Shown here: positions 38,420 through 47,200 of the stretch, piece after piece
Position numbering within the stretch: the first letter of the stretch is position 1
How the letters are laid out: each line of letters begins with the position of its first letter
Assembly (NCBI GenBank): GCA_900105225.1
Contig: LT629764.1
Location: forward strand, 1,004,098 to 1,068,097
Direction of reading: 5' to 3'
Origin: Paenibacillaceae bacterium GAS479
GTDB taxonomy: Bacteria; Bacillota; Bacilli; Paenibacillales; Paenibacillaceae
DNA length: 64,000 bases
Made by a program: the position numbers and the translations under genes
Notes under the pieces: model-generated
What the model was told of the DNA's origin: nothing
Databases searched by the model: none
What the model saw: only the letters and a program-made list of their open reading frames with translations

Positions 38420-39886
38420 TTATGGCATTTCGGGCAGCGGTCCTCCTGGAGGACCACCAGGTACCGGAGGAAAGTTCGGATCGGGCGGAACTCCCGGAGC
38501 ACCTTGCCCCGGAGGGGTGTTCGGATCGGCTGGAAAAACCAGCTCAACCGTATCATTATTTGCAATCTGCCCGTACTCATCCTCTACTCCGTTTACCACC
38601 AGTTTAAGAGTGTCCCCTGGACTTATTTCGTCATAAGCGGAGCCTATATTAAACCGTACTTGGTTCGGTGAAAAAAAGATAGCTCTAACGATCTCTATGT
38701 TCTGCCCGTTCTCGTTCTCAACGGTTAAAGTATAGTTTGCTTCGTCCTCAGCATTATCTAAAACTTCATTATTAAATGTGACAACTAAGCCATTGGTCGT
38801 GTCATAAGTCAAATCTGTCACGGTTAGTTTTGAATAGACTGTATAGGATTCCGTCATAATCTCACTTGTGGTCATGCTTTCCTTAAGCGCAATCGCCTTC
38901 ACCGTAACATTCTCGTCTATGCCAAATGGATGAGTGTACAACGTGCTTAATTCTGTTGGATCGCTTCCGTCAAGCGTATAGTAAACCGATGCACCGACAG
39001 TAGCCGTACTGATGGAGATTGTTGTTCCCGTAAGAACTAAGCCGCCCGAGGGATTCGCAACAGGCTTACCGACTGTTTCAGGCGTTGCCGATGGGGCTGG
39101 TGTTGCTGTTGGCACCGGCGTTGCCGTTGGTGTCGGCGTTGCCGTTGGTGTCGGCGTTGCCGTTGGTGTCGGCGTTGCCGTTGGCGCCGGCGTTGCCGTT
39201 GGCGCCGGCGTTGCCGTTGGCGCCGGCGTTGCCTGAGAAATCTGATATTCAAAAGTTTGCTTCGCTTCATAAGCTCCTAATACAAGCAGATCACGCGTAG
39301 CATTGCGTTGACCACCGAATTTCCCGTTGCTGTCATTGTTCAGAAGTTTTAAATTCAGCGCAAGCGCAACATAACCCTTCGCCCAGTCAGAGACTGTTGA
39401 ATCGCTAACTCCGCTTGTCTTTGAAGCTTCTTCTTTTTGCCCTAATCCTTTAATTAAAAAGGCAGCAAGCTGTTCCTTCGACACTTTGCCTGATGGAGCA
39501 AATGAACCTCCGCCAATGCCATCTGTAATTCCAGCCGCTTTAATCGCCTCAATGTAAGGCAGCGCATATCCATTTGCTGCATCATCGCTTCTTACATCCT
39601 TGAAGCTGGATGTTTTAAGCGATTGATCTACATTCAGCTGGAAAATAAGCGCCGCTACTTTGGCAAATTGGGCACGATTCATTTCCTGCTTCAGACCGAA
39701 CTGGGATTCGCCTACCCCGTTGAAAATACCCGCCTGAATAAGAGCGTCAAACTTGGCCTTTGTAGCCGCATCCAGATCCTTTAAATCTTTGAATGAGTCG
39801 ACAGTCTTCGCAGCATATACTGCCGAACTACCGGACAAAATCAAGACTAAAGCAAGACACCCGACTAACCATCTCTTAAGAGCCAA
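38420..39886 (-). CDS. SLH-domain surface protein with CHB_HEX-like and Ig-like domains
   Basis: The 488-residue protein has a signal peptide (LVGCLALVLILSGSSAVYA-AKT) and three SLH-like repeats (about 30-205; MNRAQFAKVAALIF, VSKEQLAAFLIKGL, ATRDLLVLGA). A linker of repeated PTATPA/PTATPT units follows. Next come a chitobiase/beta-hexosaminidase C-terminal-like domain (GASVYYTLDGSDPTELSTLYT), an Ig-like domain (LTVTDLTYDTTNGLVVTFNNEV) and a Pro/Gly-rich tail. It is a cell-wall-bound exported protein of unknown ligand. It starts 103 bp after the ECF S-component gene on the same strand with no clear terminator between, so it may be the last gene of the B12 operon. Confidence 0.85.
   Translation of the reverse strand: MALKRWLVGCLALVLILSGSSAVYAAKTVDSFKDLKDLDAATKAKFDALIQAGIFNGVGESQFGLKQEMNRAQFAKVAALIFQLNVDQSLKTSSFKDVRSDDAANGYALPYIEAIKAAGITDGIGGGSFAPSGKVSKEQLAAFLIKGLGQKEEASKTSGVSDSTVSDWAKGYVALALNLKLLNNDSNGKFGGQRNATRDLLVLGAYEAKQTFEYQISQATPAPTATPAPTATPAPTATPTPTATPTPTATPTPTATPVPTATPAPSATPETVGKPVANPSGGLVLTGTTISISTATVGASVYYTLDGSDPTELSTLYTHPFGIDENVTVKAIALKESMTTSEIMTESYTVYSKLTVTDLTYDTTNGLVVTFNNEVLDNAEDEANYTLTVENENGQNIEIVRAIFFSPNQVRFNIGSAYDEISPGDTLKLVVNGVEDEYGQIANNDTVELVFPADPNTPPGQGAPGVPPDPNFPPVPGGPPGGPLPEMP
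39081..39234. repeat. Tandem 18-bp repeat coding a PTATP linker
   Basis: About eight copies of an 18-bp unit (GGCGTTGCCGTTGGTGTC and variants) in frame inside the SLH gene. Copies differ mostly at one T/C and G/C position, and blocks of identical units suggest expansion by slippage or recombination. Confidence 0.9.
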
Positions 39887-39989
39887 TTCACTTCCCCCGT
39901 TCTGTGTATTGTTAATTAATCATACACAGATTACATCGGTATTACTGCGCAGCAATGAAGAGTTTTCCAAAAAAAATCTTGCCTCAAAT

Positions 39990-40718
39990 TTAAGGCTCAA
40001 TCATCCCATACTTCAACTTGATTCGATCCAGCTTCTCAAGCATCGGCCGCGAGAGAATGAACAAGAAACATACCGTTGCGGCTGCATGAACCAAATCAAA
40101 TCCTATGCCTGAAGCATAAGCGGCGAGCAGAATCTCTCTGTTAATAGTGGGAGTAATCATAAGAACCGAACTAGTGTTCATGATTACTCCGTAGATTAAT
40201 ACGGTAGCCGCACCGCCAAATAAACAAAGGGATAGCTTCGTCCGTTTAAGCCACCCTTTTTGGAATAGAAGACCTGACAGAAACCCAATAATGCCAAACC
40301 CGAACATCTGCCACGGCGTCCATGGTCCTTGTCCGAAAAAGAAGTTGGATATGAAGCCAGCGGCTGCTCCTACCAAAAATCCCGCTTCCGCTCCCAGGCT
40401 TACCCCTGAAATAATCACGATCGCAATGACCGGCTTGAACTGCGGCAGCATGAAAAAAGCTGATCTCCCTGCTACGGTAATTGCAGTCATTACGGCTATG
40501 ACAACAATCTCTCTCGCCTGAGGTTTTCGTTTCTCAAATACGAGTGCAAATGGAATGAATGTGAACAATATAATAAGCAGACTTATGAAGTAGTACTTGC
40601 GGCTTTCCCATAAAAACACACCCATCAAAATGGTAGCTGGAATCACCAATAAAATAAGCACGGCTGCAGCTAAAGTACGTTTGCTGAGTCGGCGGTCATT
40701 CAACGGCTGTTTTGGCAT
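39990..40718 (-). CDS. ECF transporter S component, predicted cobalamin-specific (CbrT-like)
   Basis: The 242-residue membrane protein has about eight hydrophobic segments. The C-terminal six carry features of ECF substrate-binding proteins: REIVVIAVMTAITVAGRSAFF near residue 68, GVSLGAEAGFLVGAAAGFISNFFFGQGPWTPWQMFGFG (quoted in part, about 105-140) and a coupling-module contact in the first helices. It overlaps the fused EcfA gene by 19 bp and is the distal transporter gene of the riboswitch-controlled operon. Specificity for B12 is inferred from the cobalamin riboswitch and the transcobalamin-like partners, not from the sequence of this protein alone. Confidence 0.82.
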   Translation of the reverse strand: MPKQPLNDRRLSKRTLAAAVLILLVIPATILMGVFLWESRKYYFISLLIILFTFIPFALVFEKRKPQAREIVVIAVMTAITVAGRSAFFMLPQFKPVIAIVIISGVSLGAEAGFLVGAAAGFISNFFFGQGPWTPWQMFGFGIIGFLSGLLFQKGWLKRTKLSLCLFGGAATVLIYGVIMNTSSVLMITPTINREILLAAYASGIGFDLVHAAATVCFLFILSRPMLEKLDRIKLKYGMIEP

Positions 40719-42391
40719 CGTTCAATCACGCTTTCCACGGTTACCGCATCTCGCCACAAATGGCGTGCCATGCGATTAGCCGACGTTGTATAAAAATTAT
40801 TTCCTGCAAAAAAAGCAGTCGCTGTGTTGGTAGAGACGATGCTTCCATCAAAAAACATGGAGCACTCCTCCCCATACTTGGCACAGAACTCAATATCATG
40901 GGAAACCATAATAATGGTGACCCCTTCCGCATTCAATTTTTTCAGGAAAAGGCCGAGCTTTTCTTTGAAAAAACTGTCCAGTCCCTTGGTTGGCTCATCC
41001 AGGATAAGAATGGAAGGCTCAAGCAGGAGCACCTTGGCAAGCGCAGCCCGCTGCTGTTCTCCCCCGCTCAAATCATAAGGATGCATCGAGAGCAGCGGTT
41101 TCAATTCCGCAAATACTGAAACAGCGTCCACTCTCGCTTTTTTCTGCTCTATCGTTTGCTCTGAGTCTGACAGCATCTCGTATAAATCAAGCTCAACCGT
41201 CTTTTTCACAAATAAAGATTGGGGATTTTGCGGCAGCACTCCCAGGAAATTGCGGAACAAGTCACGTGCTTTCATTGAGGCTGGTTGTTTCCCTTCCAGC
41301 AGCACTTTTCCGCGGTAAGGACGAACAATTCCGCTTAGAAGTGAGAGCGCGGTTGACTTCCCTGTGCCATTTCCGCCAACCAAACAATAAAACTGCCCTT
41401 TACGCACTTTAAATGACAGATCCTTGATGATGTCAGGACCATTTTTTTCGTATTTGAACCAGACGTCCTTGAACTCGGCAACAATAGGCTGCTGGAGTTT
41501 AGTAGCAGGTACATCCTTACGGTCGTCCACTTCTGACCTCTCCGCCCGATGGCGGAACTTGTCCTGCAGCCATTGCCTGCCCTCTTTCACGGTAAGCGGA
41601 AGCGGCGCGTGCACCATTGTTTCCGTCTCTATCGCCGTATAGATTTGCATCGGTGCAGGCATCGAGAGGTACATCGGATGTCCCATCGAATGCAGCTTTT
41701 TCCCGACATTCCGAGGTGTATCATCAGCAATCAAAAATCCATCATCCAGAACAAGGAGCCGATCGGTGAGCGGCAGCACCTCTTCAAGACGATGCTCCGT
41801 CATAATGACCGTCACTCCAAGCTCCCGGTTGATTTTGCTTACTGTCTCCAAAAAATCCATAGCGGCAATCGGATCCAACTGAGACGTTGGTTCATCGAGG
41901 ATCAACAGGGACGGATGCATTGCCATGATAGAAGCCAAGTTGAGCAGCTGCTTTTGCCCTCCGGACAGCTCTGACACCGACTTGTGGAACCAGGTTTGAA
42001 TGCCGAAAAAGCTGGCCATCTCAGCTACACGAAGCCGGATCGTCTGCCCATCAAGTCCCAAGCTCTCCAATCCAAAAGCTAGTTCATGCCATACTTTATC
42101 GGTAACGATCCCATTGTCCGGATTTTGCAGTACAAATCCAATTTCTGATGCTTGGGTTCTATGATCTATCTCGCTTAACGGAGCTTCCTTGTAATAAATC
42201 GTACCGCTGCGTGCTCCATGAGGCGCCAGTATCGGCTTGAGCTGCTTGAGGAGAGTACTTTTACCACAGCCCGATTTACCAATAATCGTAATGAATTCAC
42301 CGCTTGATACAGTAAGATCAATATGTGATAACGCCTTTTTTTGTTGTCCCGGAAAAGCAAAGCTCAAATCTTCGATACGATATACTTCCAT
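40700..42391 (-). CDS. Fused double ECF ATPase (EcfA-EcfA')
   Basis: The 563-residue protein holds two complete ABC ATPase domains. The first has Walker A GKSGCGKSTLLKQ (about residue 35), signature LSGGQKQLLNLA and Walker B SLLILDEPTSQLD. The second has GGNGTGKSTALSLL (about 340), LSGGEQQRAALAKVL and SILILDEPTKGLD. A linker of about 60 residues joins them. This matches the tandem A-A' proteins of ECF transporters that power S-component turnover. It overlaps ecfT by 28 bp and the S-component gene by 19 bp, as in a coupled operon. Confidence 0.93.
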   Translation of the reverse strand: MEVYRIEDLSFAFPGQQKKALSHIDLTVSSGEFITIIGKSGCGKSTLLKQLKPILAPHGARSGTIYYKEAPLSEIDHRTQASEIGFVLQNPDNGIVTDKVWHELAFGLESLGLDGQTIRLRVAEMASFFGIQTWFHKSVSELSGGQKQLLNLASIMAMHPSLLILDEPTSQLDPIAAMDFLETVSKINRELGVTVIMTEHRLEEVLPLTDRLLVLDDGFLIADDTPRNVGKKLHSMGHPMYLSMPAPMQIYTAIETETMVHAPLPLTVKEGRQWLQDKFRHRAERSEVDDRKDVPATKLQQPIVAEFKDVWFKYEKNGPDIIKDLSFKVRKGQFYCLVGGNGTGKSTALSLLSGIVRPYRGKVLLEGKQPASMKARDLFRNFLGVLPQNPQSLFVKKTVELDLYEMLSDSEQTIEQKKARVDAVSVFAELKPLLSMHPYDLSGGEQQRAALAKVLLLEPSILILDEPTKGLDSFFKEKLGLFLKKLNAEGVTIIMVSHDIEFCAKYGEECSMFFDGSIVSTNTATAFFAGNNFYTTSANRMARHLWRDAVTVESVIERCQNSR

Positions 42392-43257
42392 TTAACTTCC
42401 TCCACAATTTGGAACATGACAGGTAGCGTACAAAAAATGAAATACGCGCCATAAACAACGAAGCTAAGCGGCGAATACTCCTTCATGACAACGGAAGGAA
42501 AATACCGAATCGTATTTTCCCCTAATGCGCCTCCGGTCAGGACAACCGCAACAAGTCCCGTCATAATCGCAAGAGTTAGCTGATCTCGGCGTTCAAAACG
42601 ATAAATAGAAAAACTCGTTCGTTTCGGCAGGCCGTAGCCCCTTGCCTTCATGGAATCGGCCGTTTCAATTGCATTTTCCATCGCCCATGTCGTCAAAATG
42701 GATAAAATCCGCAGTCCGTTGCGTGCTCGCTCGATGAGATTACCCTGCGATAAGTCTCTTCCTATAGATCGTTGAGCTTGCGATATGACGCTTAATTGAT
42801 GCCTATACCTCGGTACAAAACGAAGCGTCATGGCGAGGATTAACGAAATTGCCGGCATTATTTTCCCGAAAATATACATCAACTTATCCGACGTTATCAC
42901 CTTGTTGAAACAGGAGAACCAGACGATTACGGTGACGTACATACAGGCAGCCGCAATTCCATATAAAATGGACTCCTTAGTGAAGGGGTTCCCATTAGGA
43001 AGATAAAATAGGATCGTTACCCCAGCATGATTGAAAATCGGATTAAAAGCAGCCATCACGAGCAGCAGCGGCAGCATATAGAGCAAATTGAATTTTACCG
43101 CTTTGCGCCCATTCAACAGGATCGAATAACCAATGGCACTCGCAAGGGAAATCGCTTGAAAGATCGGGTGCATGAACGCCATGCTCAACACCAGAACAAA
43201 CGTAAAATAAACAAAATTAACAACCGGATGAAAAGTGGTAAAAGCGTCCCGTCTCAA
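42364..43257 (-). CDS. ECF transporter transmembrane protein EcfT
   Basis: The 297-residue protein has five or more transmembrane segments and the long cytosolic coupling helices of EcfT/CbiQ proteins. The two Ala-Arg-Gly-type motifs that contact the ATPases are seen as NGLRILSILTTWAMENAIETADSMKARGYG (about 185-215, described by position; key residues A-R-G) and RNGLRI. It links the S component to the ATPases. Its start overlaps the DUF4430 gene by four bases (ATGA). Confidence 0.9.
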   Translation of the reverse strand: MRRDAFTTFHPVVNFVYFTFVLVLSMAFMHPIFQAISLASAIGYSILLNGRKAVKFNLLYMLPLLLVMAAFNPIFNHAGVTILFYLPNGNPFTKESILYGIAAACMYVTVIVWFSCFNKVITSDKLMYIFGKIMPAISLILAMTLRFVPRYRHQLSVISQAQRSIGRDLSQGNLIERARNGLRILSILTTWAMENAIETADSMKARGYGLPKRTSFSIYRFERRDQLTLAIMTGLVAVVLTGGALGENTIRYFPSVVMKEYSPLSFVVYGAYFIFCTLPVMFQIVEEVKWKYIVSKI

Positions 43258-44228
43258 CGTTGCCCCTCCGATGCTGTCGGTTGTTCAGCTCCGACATCCC
43301 GTCCTAAATCTAAGGTGTAGAGCCATTCAATCGTATCTCCGTCCTTAAGTTTATAACTGCTGGAGCCGTAATTCGGGAATACTCCGTTTACTTTGTACAT
43401 CCATCCACTCAGCTCTCCGCCATCAAACTCATAAATATTATTGATGCCTTCAATATAATTGCTGCCATAGATCGGTGATTTCGAAAATTCAAGATGAATT
43501 TTCTTTTTTTTCATTTCTCGGAGAAGAACATCAAAGACGCTCTCTCCTTTCTTGAAGTTCACTTTTTGTTTGGAATAGATGACTCCATCCTTCGGCAGCA
43601 GCTCAAGCTTCTCTTCATCAAATTGATCTTTGTTTGCGAGAATCGTATCGGCCCTTACCGACAATGTCGCCGAATTAGATTGCTTCTCATTTGATCCTGA
43701 TGAAGGTTTTGCGGTAGGTTTAGAAGTTGCCGGAGCTGCTCGCTTTGGCTTGCCCGTGTTTTCACTTCCGCCTTGCTGTTTTGCCGGGCTGGTCGTCGGC
43801 TTTGGCTTGTCAGACGGAGCTTTCTCGATTCCGGACCCGTTTGGCTCCGTTGTCGCCCCTGGAGCTGACGTCGGTGAAGGAGTTGAACTCTCCTTCACCG
43901 CATTCGTCGGCTCTGTCTCCTTTTGCGCGCTCGGAAGCGGCGATTGCTGTGAATTCGGTGCACCAGGACTGCTCGTCGCAGCTGGAGGAACAGTGCTGGC
44001 CCCCTCTGGGGTCTGCTCCGTTTCATTGACAGGCGAAGAGCTTGAGGGCTCTTCCGCAAATGTTGCAGAAGCTCCCTCTTGCATGGCTGATTGTCCCGAT
44101 TTCCCGTCGTTACCGTTCCCTTGCTTACCGCTACCGTCTAAGAAAAAAGCAGCTGCTAATATGGCGATAATCCCAAGAAATACGATCCATTTTTTTGCGG
44201 ACAGCTTCTTCATAGATTTACGATTCAT
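43254..44228 (-). CDS. Membrane-anchored DUF4430 (transcobalamin C-terminal-like) protein
   Basis: The 324-residue protein has an N-terminal signal anchor (KKWIVFLGIIAILAAAFFL), a linker of about 130 residues rich in Ser, Thr, Pro, Ala and Glu, and one DUF4430 domain at the C-terminus (about 190-305). That domain contains GESVFDVLLREM, YIEGINNIYEFDGGELSGWMY (given in part) and the closing SSYKLKDGDTIEWLYTLDLG. DUF4430 is homologous to the beta domain of transcobalamin and intrinsic factor. A short basic and Glu-rich tail follows. It is coupled to both neighbours by overlaps. It may hand B12 from the surface protein to the transporter; that is inference. Confidence 0.87.
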   Translation of the reverse strand: MNRKSMKKLSAKKWIVFLGIIAILAAAFFLDGSGKQGNGNDGKSGQSAMQEGASATFAEEPSSSSPVNETEQTPEGASTVPPAATSSPGAPNSQQSPLPSAQKETEPTNAVKESSTPSPTSAPGATTEPNGSGIEKAPSDKPKPTTSPAKQQGGSENTGKPKRAAPATSKPTAKPSSGSNEKQSNSATLSVRADTILANKDQFDEEKLELLPKDGVIYSKQKVNFKKGESVFDVLLREMKKKKIHLEFSKSPIYGSNYIEGINNIYEFDGGELSGWMYKVNGVFPNYGSSSYKLKDGDTIEWLYTLDLGRDVGAEQPTASEGQR

Positions 44229-47200
44229 TGTCACTCAAATCATAGAGACGCGTTTGCCCATTCAGTAGCCGGTTATAAGCAACCATCGCGTACATTGCTT
44301 GATCAGTAGCCATTGCATCCACCTTGTTGACGCCTCCTACGTGATAAAATCCTCCATCTGGGGCTGCAAAGCTCAGAAGAGCCCTGATGGGAGAATTGCC
44401 ATTTTTGATAAATCTCGAATCGGTTTGCGGATTAATGCCGATGCTCGTCAGCGCGACTATAACCTGTGAGGCGCTCTCTGAATTGACGGTTTTGTTGCTG
44501 GCAAAACCTCCGTCCGTTCGTTGAACAGAGGATAACCAGATGACCGCCTTGTCAACTGCCCCTTGAACCTTATTGTTCGAATGATAGTACGGTGCTAAGC
44601 TTTGAATCGCCATTGCCGTTACATCTGGATCCGCCTCTTTTTGAAGCTCTCCGAGCACCCAGCCTCCTCCTTCAAGCTGCCGCTTAAGGATAAAGTCCAC
44701 TAGCTGCTCCCTTGTCGTGCGAGTCTTAACTTCTACGGCGGAAGGAATGTCATACTGCTTGCTGTCGAGTGCGATAAGTGCAAAGATTGGTCCGTTAATC
44801 CCTTGTTTGATTATAGCGTCGAAGTCGGCCAGTTTATCCAGTAAATTATAACCGGCAACGTTTTCTGCCCTTTTTCCAATCGACGAAAGAGCCAATATCG
44901 CACGACTGTACTCCGTATACTTGTTACTATGGAGAACGCCTGATTTTTCTTTTAATTCCTTTTCTAGATTAGCATAGTACTTCGCAAAGTAGGAGTCCGG
45001 AATTTCAATACCGGAACGCGCCAGGCCTAGTACGGTCCACTCTCCTCCTAACGTCGAGACGTTAGGATTGGGGACTGTTTTTTGCAAAAAGGCTGCAGTT
45101 AAAGCAATTTCTTTAGCAAGCTGCCCTTTGTCATTCGGTCCAGCAGGATCATCCGGAGCAGATTTTTTATAATCAAAAGCCCGCATCACCACAACCGCCG
45201 CCATTTCCCGCGTAACGCTGCCGAATGGCTTAAATTCATTTCCTTGTCCAATCATCAACTGAAGCGATACACTCGCTTGTACTGCGTTTTTGGCCCACGG
45301 GGAGACCAAATTCAAATCCTTAATTACAGACATTGAAGTGGCTGACTTAACGCCTAACGCCCGAATCATCATGACTGCCATTTGCTCGCGCGAGATCGTA
45401 TCATAGGGTTTGAATTGAGACTGATATCCGGTAATAAACCCAGCCCGATGAGCGGCTTGAACATAAGGAGCGAACCATGCCTCCTGAGGTACATCTTTGA
45501 ATGCGCTGGACTCATCCACGGCTGCTTTTAAGCCGAGCATTGAGACCATCAGCCGGGTAAATTCTGCTCTTGTAATATTGGTTTTTGGATTCAGCTTGCC
45601 GCCGCTTCCTTGAACAAACTCGTTTTGTACCGCTGCTTTCATAGAATCCAAGGCCCATGCTGAAATCTGACCCGCATCCGTATACGATTGGCTCAGATCA
45701 ATGTTCGTGTTGGAACCTTCCTCGTTCTTGTTGCGGATCGTATAAGTCATGAATGTAGTAAAATGGTTTGTCTTTATAACAAGATCGCCGCCAGAGACAT
45801 AGGCATAAGTGATTTTATCGCGGTCGCCTTTTGTCGCCTGCAAACCTTGCTCATCAGACTCGTAAAGCTTAATCGGCGAGAACTTGTCGCCTTCTATGAA
45901 GCCAGCAAGCTGCCCCTTGCCGCCCTTTATTTTGAGCGTCAACAGTTTATCGAATAAGAAAGACTTATCCGCTGACCCCATAATAAACGCAAGACTAACT
46001 TTTTCCATCTCTTCATTATTTGCAAGGCCACTTTGGACAAGCTCGCTCAGCTTTGAATCCTGGACATTCATCTCGCTAAACAGCTCTACGTTGTTGTCTC
46101 CAGCTTTAAGCTTTGTTCCTTTGTCGATTTCAAGGGTGAGATTCCCTTTGTTGGCGGTAAACTTAGGTAGCCCTTCTTTGGCATTCTCCACTTCAAGAAT
46201 GATCTTGCGGGTCCCATCCGGGATGTTGAGCGTAATCTGCTCCGTATCTTGCTGCTGCTTGGAAAGGTGCAGAACATAATCCTGCTGCACATTTTGTGGC
46301 ACATTTACAACCGTTTGTTTCAGAGCTGGATCAGCTCCAGGCGGTGTTGCTGGTCCCGGTGCAGCGCCGCCAGGTACCTGCCCTAAATCAGCGCCAAGAT
46401 TTAATGTGTAACGCCAAGCGACACGATCCTTTGGCTGAAGAACATATTCGCCCGCACTGTACTCTGGGAATAAGCCGTTGACCGAGTACATCCATCCGCT
46501 TTCCGATCCGCGGTCAAATTCGCTTAATCCATCGATCTCTTGTACATAAAGAGAATTCCCGGAACCAATATAGCGAATTTTGCCTGGCAGCTCACGCTCC
46601 AATATTGAAAACGCCGTATCGCCCTCTTGCAGCGCAGCTTGCTTGGAACCCAAAATCACTCCTTTTTGGCTGTCACCCGTGACAGAAATCGTTGCATAAT
46701 TCCCTGTCGGTACTTCGACTGGAGGTATAGATGGTGATGGTGATGGTGATGGTGATGGTGATGGTGACGGTGATGGTTCACCCCCGCCATTGCCAGGAGG
46801 TACGCTCGGTGATGGTGACGGTGACGGCTCACCTGGAGTTACAATCGGCGCTTCCTTTATAGTGAATGACTTCGTCGCACGCACCAAACGAGGCGCTGTA
46901 TCAGCTATATAACCTGATACTTCAATCGTATAATTGCCGATCGCGTCGATGCCGCTGCTGAACACAGCTTCTCCACCGGCATAGGTGTCCAGCGTAACGC
47001 TGCCAATTTTCACCTGCACTCCTGCAGCTGGAACGACGATTCCTTCTGGTCCATTGCCAGACTTTGATGCCTTTTGAACCCATACCTTGAAAGGCTCGCC
47101 AACTGCCGGCTCGGCTGGCGTTACTCCAATAGAATGCGCGAGCTGAGTATCATCGCCGGAATAATAAATAACGACCTTATCTTTTGTACTCAAAGGATAA

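Noticed and set aside
43630-44268. 212-codon plus-strand frame opposite the DUF4430 linker
   Set aside because: Shadow produced by Ser/Thr/Pro-rich codons of the linker; the minus frame has a signal anchor and a conserved domain.
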